The notes below the pieces were generated by a model. It saw only the letters and a program-made list of their open reading frames with translations, was not told the DNA's origin and did not search any database. Shown piece after piece: positions 1-6,127 of a stretch of DNA of 7,264 nt. The stretch comes from Candidatus Methanophagaceae archaeon (GTDB lineage: Archaea > Halobacteriota > Syntropharchaeia > Alkanophagales > Methanospirareceae): contig QENJ01000264.1 in the NCBI GenBank assembly GCA_013374505.1, positions 1 through 7,264 on the forward strand, given 5' to 3'. Both the position numbers and the translations under genes were made by a program. Numbering within the stretch: the stretch's first letter is position 1; each line of letters opens with the position of its first letter.

Positions 1-799
1 CAGTTACGTTGGTCACCCGAGCGGTAAAATTCGTGCTGTTATCAAAATCTGTAGTCCAATTCGTTACACACACACCCGAAGCGTCAAAACAGATAAATGT
101 GGATGTGATAAGTCGCTTTATATCATCTGCTTTTTTTACATAAAAGCTGACGTTTGCGCTGCTACTTCTGTTGCCCAGATATTGGATAGTTGAATTAATG
201 GCAACGGTATCGCCGATACAGGGGTTAGGTGTCATATTCAAGTAGCTAACCGCGAAATCGTTGTAAACCCGGATTAAACTCTCCTCTTCGTTGTTTGACG
301 CATTGTTATCTATATTCTCACAAGGGTCTATTTCCACTAGTATCGTATGTGTGAAGACATTTTCGCCTTTGTCCGCGTTCCAGGTCGTTGCTTCCCATGA
401 AACATCGATTGTAGTGCTGTTATAAGGATATTCAACGCCGGATAGGTACGAGATATTCTCTTCATGAAATAGTGACGAATCAATATAAAAACGGACACTG
501 AAGTTCGTTGCATTTATGTACTCTAAATTGTTTATCCGTGCGGTTATGTTCAACAGGTCACAATCAAGCACTGTTTCATCAACAGAAAGGTTAACAGCGA
601 GATCGGTACCACCAACGGTTTTAGAAACGTTGTTCCCGTTGCTCAGTACCAACCACAGCGTATGCACCCATCCGGGCTCCGATAATTCGTAACTCAGGGT
701 GACATTTTCCGTTTCGCAGGCGTTCATTGTAACTGGCATGCTATTGAGCAGTGCGGCAGATTCAACAGTAGCTTCTATTCTGAAATATTTTAGACGGAT
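1..799 (-). pseudogene. C-terminal-ward segment of the interrupted CARDB protein, open through the left edge
   Basis: I translated this by hand. The frame whose codons end at positions such as 761 and 2 has no stop from 799 down to position 1. The sense part begins around 777-770 (EATVESAALLNSMPVTMNAC), directly continuing the domain left by the middle segment. It then shows a CARDB-like repeat (TDLAVNLSVDETVLDCDLLN, later DVSWEATTWNADKG, ending ILVEIDPCENIDNNASNN). The next repeat starts DFAVSYLNMTPNPCIGDTVA and runs off the window. Sequons are frequent. The frame has no start of its own with a ribosome binding site; an in-frame ATG at 739-737 lies inside the domain. Joining it to the middle segment needs the removal of one base between 799 and 765. 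The C-terminus and any membrane anchor lie outside the window. Confidence 0.7.
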
Positions 800-1268
800 T
801 TATGCGTACGTCCGTAATGGTAAGGTTTGAAGAAAGCACTACATCTAGCTCTTTACTCGTACGCAAATCAGATTTCGTCACTTCCACTTCTATCGTACGT
901 GTGGTAGAGATTTTATCCGGGAGCCCTATGAACAAAGGTCGGGCATCCCAGATTGCTGCGGTATAATTTATGCTATTAGCGTCTACACGTAACGGTTTAG
1001 TATCAAACAGGATTCTATTGCCGTAGCGATCAAGACAAGAGAAGTTAAGCACGAGATTGGCACTTAGCGGTCCTTTGTTTGTAATACCGGCATTGATGGC
1101 TACTTTATCGCCTTCTTCTGGATTAGTTGCCGGTAATGTCATATTGATTTCCCATGGATTTGCTACCCCTACACCTTCTAAGGTGTTTATGTTATTCGTC
1201 AGGTTACTATCGGAATTGTTGCAGGGCTCAACTTCAACAGTAATAGTATGGCCTCCAATATCAACATC
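762..1268 (-). pseudogene. Middle segment of the interrupted CARDB protein (between in-frame TAA and frameshift)
   Basis: This stretch is in the same frame as the upstream 304-residue segment; only the TAA separates them. It starts DVDIGGHTITVEVEPCNN, the expected final strands of the CARDB domain broken by the stop. It then has a second CARDB-like repeat (VANPWEINMTLPATNPEEGD, then KVAINAGITNKGPLSANLVL) ending near TIEVEVTKSD. A third begins at LDVVLSSNLTITDVRINPSK and runs into the frameshift, after which this frame hits TGA at 764-762. The internal ATG at 1142-1140 (MTLPATN) could be called as a start, but it lies inside a beta-sandwich, has no convincing ribosome binding site and no signal peptide. 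I therefore do not regard it as a separate gene. Confidence 0.7.
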
Positions 1269-2183
1269 TTAAAGGTCCCACGGAGCATTAACGCTGCAAG
1301 AAGAGCCTGCTGGGAGGTGGCTGACTTCTGTTTCGTTAAATTGTGAACCCTCATCGCGGAACTTGACGACAAAATTGCTTGCGTTCGCGACTCCGAGATT
1401 CACTATTGTCGCGGTAACGTTAAGGGCATATCCGGCATAGCGAAAACATGGATGTTCTGAGGCACCACAGCCTGTCTCAAGTTCGATGCTTGTCACGGCA
1501 AGGTCGGTTGTTAGGTTAGTATTGCTTTCGTTTAGTGTCTGTGTTTCATTCTCGGGGGATTCCGTGACGTTTAGTGATTCTTCGTTTATGTGCAGCGTGG
1601 GGGACTGTGCGGGTATTGCTTGTTCATCAGATACGTTCCAGGTCCCTGTTTGCACATCCGTACCGTTTTCGTTACTTGCGATTGCGGATACGTTCCACGT
1701 GCCGGTCATTGCACTGGTATTCGTGTAACTTGACCGGGTCACATTGCTCTGATTGAAGACTTCAGTGTCGTTGAGTAGCCTGCTAACGTTTACGGACTGG
1801 TTTGTTGTGATATTAAGCGTTCTGGGTGCCTCTTCAGCATCAAGGACGGGCGAAGAAGGTGCAAAAAGGGTACTGGCAGGTGATGCGTGGGACAGTGTCT
1901 GTGTGGGTGTCGGTGAAGGACTCGGTGAAGGCGTGGATGTTTGTGTTTGATTAGACATAGGTGAGAGACTGGAGTTTTGTTCTGGTGTTGGCGAAAGTAC
2001 AGGAGTAGTTTCAGGTGGGGGACTTGGCGTTGAAGTATGTTCCGAGATGTCATCAGCTTCTCCATTTGTAGCAGTGCTTGCATCATCAAACTGCGAAATA
2101 GAGGACTGAGTAATCGCAGGACTCATCACACTCACTAAGCACACCATTATTACCAGAAAAGTACCGAGTCCTCTATTGTTCAT
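1269..2183 (-). CDS. N-terminal segment of the interrupted CARDB protein: signal peptide, S/T/P linker, first CARDB repeat (304 aa)
   Basis: As the sequence stands, this is the only part with a proper start. The ATG at 2183-2181 opens a signal peptide (MNNRGLGTFLVIMVCLVSVM, then a cleavage region near AITQSS). A longer frame reaches 2273, but the extra 30 residues overlap the upstream gene and would bury the signal peptide, so I prefer 2183. Residues 50-113 are a Ser/Thr/Pro-rich, PSPSPSPTPT-type linker. Residues 120-225 are rich in N-X-S/T sequons and hold two copies of TGTWNVS. Residues 227-304 begin a CARDB-like domain (TDLAVTSIELETG) that is cut by TAA just after APWDL, a position where CARDB domains continue into their last strands. 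There is no close ribosome binding site: the nearest purine stretch, AAGGAAG, is about 12 nt from the ATG and lies inside the preceding gene. Translation is probably coupled to that gene. Confidence 0.7.
   Translation of the reverse strand: MNNRGLGTFLVIMVCLVSVMSPAITQSSISQFDDASTATNGEADDISEHTSTPSPPPETTPVLSPTPEQNSSLSPMSNQTQTSTPSPSPSPTPTQTLSHASPASTLFAPSSPVLDAEEAPRTLNITTNQSVNVSRLLNDTEVFNQSNVTRSSYTNTSAMTGTWNVSAIASNENGTDVQTGTWNVSDEQAIPAQSPTLHINEESLNVTESPENETQTLNESNTNLTTDLAVTSIELETGCGASEHPCFRYAGYALNVTATIVNLGVANASNFVVKFRDEGSQFNETEVSHLPAGSSCSVNAPWDL
1629..1706 (-). repeat. Two direct copies of a TGTWNVS-coding 21-mer, 57 bp apart
   Basis: The + strand blocks 1629-1649 and 1686-1706 share gatacgttcca followed by a similar g/c-rich end. 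Both encode TGTWNVS in frame, 19 residues apart. Each copy carries an N-V-S sequon, so the duplication doubles a putative glycosylation site. The region between also has N-X-T sequons. It looks like a small internal duplication that has started to diverge. Confidence 0.7.
1845..2036 (-). repeat. Ser/Thr/Pro-rich low-complexity linker coding region
   Basis: About 64 codons are mostly Ser, Thr and Pro with TPSP/SPSP/TPTP dipeptide patterns and interspersed Gln and Asn. In archaeal surface proteins such stretches are flexible, O-glycosylation-prone spacers that hold the folded domains away from the membrane. Here it lies directly after the signal peptide, at the N-terminal side of the CARDB array. 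The repeats are degenerate at DNA level. Confidence 0.75.
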
Positions 2184-2187
2184 CTTT

Positions 2188-5100
2188 TTAGCGTTCTTCC
2201 TTTTTGTATTCCACAACCAGGACTGCATTTGCCGGCATATTCCTGCAATTTCCTCTAAATTCCATTTCAACAAGGTTGTAGCTGGAATTAAGATATTCCG
2301 CTGGTATCATTGTAACATTGTATTGCGCAATCTCTTCTTGATCGGGGTGTATAGATGTGAAACAATCTTTCCCCAGTAAGTGACCATTGAACCATAGGTC
2401 AGTTTGGAATCCCCAATTCACAACAGAAAACAGTGTCACGTTTGTTACATTTGCAATATCTATTTCGCCACCTGTGAACTCCGCTTTCGCTGTTGTATCC
2501 TCATAGCGAAGATATTCAATATCTCTGCCTCCTATAAGGTCTGCACCCTCACTCACCCAGTACTCAATCAAAGGCTCGCTTTCATCACGGTAGACTATGA
2601 ACAACAACGCACCATCCACGAAGTATTTAGGACCACCACTATGCTTAAGAGAGAAGTTGTAAGTACCGTTCCCATTGATGTATGGAGTAACATCATACTT
2701 GAGAACCCCCCATAAAAAAGGTCCAAAAATGAAAGCATAAGCTCTGTCCCAGTACCACCCTTCTATCGAAAGATGGCTCTCGCCATCGGGAGTAGCAAAC
2801 GTCACATCCGCTTTTGGTTGTTCTGTAACAAACCACTCGAAATAGGTATATATGTTTGCCAATTCTACCTTGGCACTAGGAGGCAGCGTAACATCATATT
2901 TTACGGTATAAGGGTTTCCTGGTTGAACGGCATATTTCCAGTACTTATAACTATCACCAAATGTGTAGATTGTGCCGCCATGTAACTTACCCTGATGCAG
3001 GGTTGTTATATAGGGATCACCTAAAACACCATTTCCTCCCATACGACCATTCCAAATTGCAGATACGTTGACCGCCATCATGTTATTGGTCTCATTGGAT
3101 TCTATTATTCTGTTTTCCTGGTCTACTATCACATTCAAAGTATAATTTTCGGATACATGATCTGCATTTATGGGTGGTCTGGTCACATTATATATTGGCG
3201 TCCAATTGAACACTACATATGTACTCGAATTTGGCTCAAGTACAGGGATAGTCTTAATATCTACATCTTCTGCGTTCGCAACGAGTTTTATTTCAAATGG
3301 TCCTGTGTTTATAGACCCGTTATTTGTTATTTTTACTTTGACGTCATTATTTAAGTTTAGATACCTTATGTCTGTGTTAGTGTAGTACGCCTCTATTTCG
3401 TTAACTTCCAAATCCGGCAAATGGTCATCCACGAAATTACCTTCTAATCGAATAGCCGGTATCCTGTTATTATAAGAACGACCATTCGCATCCACGAACG
3501 AAGTGCAGTTAAATATCCCCCTTCCGCCTTTCGTTTTTAATTCGCTTGTGTGATGAATCTGAGGATACGAGCAGGTTATTATCGTGTAGTTATAAGTATG
3601 GTTTGTAAGCATTCTGAACGAAGGATAGAAGCTAATGTTATGCCTGTCTCCTGTATAGCCATCCCACTGTCCGATTGCTACTATCCCGGATCCATTTGAT
3701 ATTTCTATGTATTCTGTATGACCTCCCGTTCCCGCACATGCGTATGTGTACATCTTATTGACAGTAATCGTGTGATTTAATCTGATAGTACCTTTATGAA
3801 TGCCCGAAATGCTGGGGTATGGGTTATCAGACGAACCTGTGTCGAAGATTGGTATTATCTCTCTATCCGCGACAGCCACGAGCGGTGAAACATTATTATT
3901 ATTCTCGCTTAATTCGCGTACATCTTTATCGCAATCCACAGAGATGTTCAACCTCTCAAGCTGCCCAACCGCACGCGTTGTCCACGGCAAAGTCAACTGC
4001 ACACGGCTCCCGCCTTCTAACTCTTTAACGTGCATCTTCTTTTCCGGGTCACCATTCACAGAGAAGCTGACATTGAAATCTCCAACTTTACTTTGCCCTT
4101 GGTTTTCTATATCTACAGTCATAGGTAGTCCTACTACCACGCTCCTCGGTATGCAGGGCACGAGGTCGGGTAGGTATTCCGCCTTCAGGATTGCATGTTT
4201 CAATACGAGATGATTTCCTCGGCTCTGTACCTCTGCAATGTTTGGGCCGTCCTTTACATCCACGTATTCCCATTCATTCTCGGTAAATGCTATTGTTATT
4301 GAATGTCTGGAGTTCCAGTGGCCTGTAGTATCTCCTATCAAAATCCCTAAATTCTGCATTCCTAAGCCCTGAAAACTGAGTGAATCTCCTTTTCCTCCGG
4401 CTTCCGGGAGTAGTTCAGTAGCATCATAAGAGGTGTAAGGCGCCAATACCGTCAAGAGAGAAGCATTTGCCTTCTGTGCATCAGCCATACCCTCGAACAT
4501 ACATTTTCTCGTGCATTCTTCAAACTCGAATCCCGTAGGGAATTTCATGTTCTTTGCCATTAGCACATCACTACCCTCGCCAATCCAGTAAGAAGTAAGC
4601 ACGGAGTTACTATCGCGATATACAACAATAAGCGCCATGCCATTAACACCAAATCTCATGGGTTCTTTTCTCGTGAAGTATGCTTTGGCATGCCCGCTCG
4701 TCCCATCGTAAGCGGATGTTACATCGTAGCAATATGTAGCATAAGTATAATTCTCCGCGGACGCACCAGTAGTGTCCGCATAGATATTTGGATTCGGTAT
4801 TACCTTATCACCAAATGTTAGCTCCACTTCCGGTAGCCACCCCATACGAAACCCGGGGTGTTTCGGATCCGCTTTGTCGCTCCAAACATACATGTAGAGA
4901 CGTGCAAGCACTACTTCGGCACTTTGGGGTAGATTAATGTCAAATACATGAGAATAATCGTAGCTATTAGCCGTATTGGGGTCGGGACACACATACTTGC
5001 AATAAGGATCATATATGATTCCACCATTGAGCATACCTTTGCCACCGATTCGTAAAGGCTCGTCTTTAGCCCTGTATCCCAGCTCTCCAGCTTTCACTTC

Positions 5101-5790
5101 ATCAGAGACAGAAAAAACGTTATTTTTGTCATTTATTTCGGGCACTTCGTTTTTTTCGTCAACCATCACTTTCACGCGATAAAAACCCGCTTCCGGCGGC
5201 GTCCACGAAAAGTCCACTTCGCTCGTTACTCCGGGTTCAAGACGAGTGATTTTTTTAGACATGGGAAAACCAGCAACCGGCTCATCAGATTTTGTATTAT
5301 CGGATTTGTTCACATACAGCTTAACATAAAAGTCCGTAGCAGCTACGCAGCCTGTATTTTTTACATTAACTCTTATTGTATGGTTTTCGCGTGCAATGAG
5401 TTTATCTGACGATACTGCGTTACCGTTTTTGTTCAAAAACGTTATTTCCGGGAACACAAACGTCAAATCAGGATCCATCATCTTCTTTTCTTCATTATTG
5501 TCTTCGTTACTCTCCTCCACCATATTCTCGGGGTCGACAAACACTGCCAAATTGTAGATCTCGTTCTCAGTACTCTTACTGAATCCCTTTGTGGACTCAT
5601 ACACAATGAGAGATTCGCAAGAACTGTTATTTTCATGGAAAACAGGTCCATACGTATACAAGGGTGTTGAGGGTATGACGTTTGAGGGCTGAGTCATCAC
5701 AGGCATAATCACGCCTGTTAGACACACCGCTATCACAATAAAAGTGCTAATTTTCCGCCTGTTACACTCTACTCGCATCTTTTTCCGCAT
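2188..5790 (-). CDS. Large secreted CARDB/DUF3344 modular surface protein (1200 aa)
   Basis: This is a secreted modular protein, probably part of the cell envelope or extracellular matrix; no catalytic motif is visible. From the ATG at 5790: signal peptide 1-34 (RRKISTFIVIAVCLTGVIMP); a CARDB-tail remnant at 76-99 (VFVDPENMVEESNEDNN); CARDB 106-230; DUF3344 236-540; CARDB 540-640; an unnamed module 645-785 (IPIFDTGSSDNPYPSISG); CARDB 791-910; DUF3344 913-1200. The two DUF3344 copies share a GG-I/T-IY start, an LPxSAxVxLAxxYxY motif and VYRDxxxxLxxYWxxEGxDxL. The protein ends LVVEYKKEER with no membrane helix or PGF-CTERM, so it is either released or held by partners. A start at 5820 adds 10 residues before the signal peptide; 5790 is preferred because AGGGA lies 6 nt upstream and a TATA box overlaps 5820. 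It is the first gene of an operon with the broken CARDB gene. Family calls are by eye. Confidence 0.85.
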   Translation of the reverse strand: MRKKMRVECNRRKISTFIVIAVCLTGVIMPVMTQPSNVIPSTPLYTYGPVFHENNSSCESLIVYESTKGFSKSTENEIYNLAVFVDPENMVEESNEDNNEEKKMMDPDLTFVFPEITFLNKNGNAVSSDKLIARENHTIRVNVKNTGCVAATDFYVKLYVNKSDNTKSDEPVAGFPMSKKITRLEPGVTSEVDFSWTPPEAGFYRVKVMVDEKNEVPEINDKNNVFSVSDEVKAGELGYRAKDEPLRIGGKGMLNGGIIYDPYCKYVCPDPNTANSYDYSHVFDINLPQSAEVVLARLYMYVWSDKADPKHPGFRMGWLPEVELTFGDKVIPNPNIYADTTGASAENYTYATYCYDVTSAYDGTSGHAKAYFTRKEPMRFGVNGMALIVVYRDSNSVLTSYWIGEGSDVLMAKNMKFPTGFEFEECTRKCMFEGMADAQKANASLLTVLAPYTSYDATELLPEAGGKGDSLSFQGLGMQNLGILIGDTTGHWNSRHSITIAFTENEWEYVDVKDGPNIAEVQSRGNHLVLKHAILKAEYLPDLVPCIPRSVVVGLPMTVDIENQGQSKVGDFNVSFSVNGDPEKKMHVKELEGGSRVQLTLPWTTRAVGQLERLNISVDCDKDVRELSENNNNVSPLVAVADREIIPIFDTGSSDNPYPSISGIHKGTIRLNHTITVNKMYTYACAGTGGHTEYIEISNGSGIVAIGQWDGYTGDRHNISFYPSFRMLTNHTYNYTIITCSYPQIHHTSELKTKGGRGIFNCTSFVDANGRSYNNRIPAIRLEGNFVDDHLPDLEVNEIEAYYTNTDIRYLNLNNDVKVKITNNGSINTGPFEIKLVANAEDVDIKTIPVLEPNSSTYVVFNWTPIYNVTRPPINADHVSENYTLNVIVDQENRIIESNETNNMMAVNVSAIWNGRMGGNGVLGDPYITTLHQGKLHGGTIYTFGDSYKYWKYAVQPGNPYTVKYDVTLPPSAKVELANIYTYFEWFVTEQPKADVTFATPDGESHLSIEGWYWDRAYAFIFGPFLWGVLKYDVTPYINGNGTYNFSLKHSGGPKYFVDGALLFIVYRDESEPLIEYWVSEGADLIGGRDIEYLRYEDTTAKAEFTGGEIDIANVTNVTLFSVVNWGFQTDLWFNGHLLGKDCFTSIHPDQEEIAQYNVTMIPAEYLNSSYNLVEMEFRGNCRNMPANAVLVVEYKKEER

Positions 5791-5818
5791 TTCATATCCC
5801 TGTCTCTTTATAAAAAAC

Positions 5819-5827
5819 ATTTATAAG
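5819..5827 (-). promoter_or_regulatory. TATA-box-like promoter of the minus-strand surface-protein operon
   Basis: Read on the minus strand this is CTTATAAAT. An archaeal start site about 25 nt downstream would fall near 5798, giving a very short leader before the ATG at 5790. That fits AGGGA at 5801-5797 as a weak ribosome binding site. A second box-like TTTATAAAG at 5814-5806 would put the transcript start inside the coding region near 5785, which would then require the later ATG at 5778. Confidence 0.45.
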
Positions 5828-5975
5828 TTGAAATATGGTAATATTAAACTTCCTTTTTTTACGTTAACCAATCTCTAAAAAATTCGCAAGGTCGCACTAA
5901 ACTTCCACGCTTGTAACTTCTCCACTCGAAAAGAGTTTTCATAACTCTCGCAATCGCTCTTGCAACACAGCGTAA

Positions 5976-6027
5976 AATCAGCAAAAACGTGGTATTCCCC
6001 GTCTAATACCATAGACTATTGCTGATT
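5976..6027. repeat. Nested inverted repeat (9-bp outer and 7-bp inner arms)
   Basis: The outer arms are AATCAGCAA (5976-5984) and TTGCTGATT (6019-6027), perfect over 9 bp. The inner arms are TGGTATT (5990-5996) and AATACCA (6005-6011), perfect over 7 bp, around an 8-nt loop. The asymmetric internal loop is 5 nt on one side and 7 nt on the other. It sits about 40 bp upstream of the rhodanese TATA box and about 150 bp from the operon promoter on the other side. It could be an operator, a hairpin RNA element or the scar of a small mobile element; nothing here picks among these. Confidence 0.6.
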
Positions 6028-6058
6028 GGCGTTGTACCACCGGATAAGCGAGCACAAA

Positions 6059-6076
6059 AAAACCAAAGTTTATATG
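6059..6076 (+). promoter_or_regulatory. BRE/TATA promoter of the rhodanese gene
   Basis: The sequence aaaccaaag followed by tttatatg (TATA box 6069-6076) has the usual archaeal form: an A-rich purine BRE directly before the TATA element. The expected transcript start is about 25 nt downstream, near 6096-6100. That gives a leader of about 30 nt carrying the ribosome binding site at 6110-6118. Confidence 0.6.
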
Positions 6077-6109
6077 TTGATTCATATTTAACATCAAACA
6101 AAACATTCT

Positions 6110-6118
6110 AGGAGGTGA
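6110..6118 (+). promoter_or_regulatory. Strong ribosome binding site that fixes the rhodanese start
   Basis: AGGAGGTGA is a full match to the archaeal anti-Shine-Dalgarno end. It lies 9 nt before the ATG at 6128, the ideal distance. It is 37 nt before the GTG at 6156, much too far. It therefore shows that initiation is meant to occur at 6128, which is out of frame with the rhodanese body. Confidence 0.85.
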
Positions 6119-6127
6119 AACAAAAAG

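Larger units (their letters stand above)
1..2183 (-). pseudogene. Multi-CARDB secreted surface protein gene, interrupted by one stop and one frameshift; partial at left edge
   Basis: Read as one gene, this encodes a secreted, probably N-glycosylated adhesin-like or S-layer-associated protein of more than 720 residues. Its order is signal peptide, Ser/Thr/Pro-rich linker, then at least four CARDB-like repeats of roughly 100-120 residues. The repeats recur with the family tail pattern, such as VEVEPCNNSDSNLTNN near 1200-1250 and LVEIDPCENIDNNASNN near 275-335. Two lesions break it: TAA at 1271-1269 in the middle of a CARDB domain, and a frame change between 799 and 765. Both flanking frames are open and the domain pattern continues across each lesion, so I treat the three open stretches as one broken gene. 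It is the second gene of a minus-strand operon, 4 nt after the preceding stop. Alternatives are base-calling errors in an intact gene, or a natural truncation. The CARDB assignment is by eye. Confidence 0.75.
5791..6127. other. Divergent intergenic region between the surface-protein operon and the rhodanese gene
   Basis: These 337 bases hold no convincing coding sequence on either strand. They contain the minus-strand promoter at the left end, a nested inverted repeat in the middle (5976-6027), and a TATA box and strong ribosome binding site for the rhodanese gene at the right end. The stretch 5830-5975 is AT-leaning with a T-run (5855-5861); I see no feature I can name there. Confidence 0.6.

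Noticed and set aside
1057..1272. Plus-strand open frame across the broken CARDB gene
   Set aside because: It is antisense to a clear domain-bearing frame, and its product shows no motif or ribosome binding site. The same applies to the plus-strand frames at 1486-1728, 1574-1756 and 1753-1950.
1790..2089. Minus-strand open frame of 99 residues in another frame
   Set aside because: It is an alternative reading of the low-complexity S/T/P linker, giving a His/Leu-rich product with no family features.
2184..2273. Upstream 30-residue extension of the second operon gene
   Set aside because: It would overlap the preceding gene by 86 bp and place a charged stretch before the signal peptide; the ATG at 2183 fits secretion and operon spacing.
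2176..5000. Several plus-strand frames (e.g. 2404-2715, 3170-3385, 3800-4213) and the minus-strand frame 4088-4273
   Set aside because: All lie inside the intact 1200-codon gene on the opposite strand or in another frame, and none has recognisable domains.
5700..5760. Possible lipobox at the Cys in the signal peptide of the large protein (VIAVCLTG)
   Set aside because: The residue before Cys is Val, not Gly, Ala or Ser, and the Cys is mid-core with hydrophobic sequence continuing after it.
5924..5936. Small hairpin ACTC-GAAAA-GAGT
   Set aside because: A four-base stem is expected by chance in AT-rich intergenic DNA.
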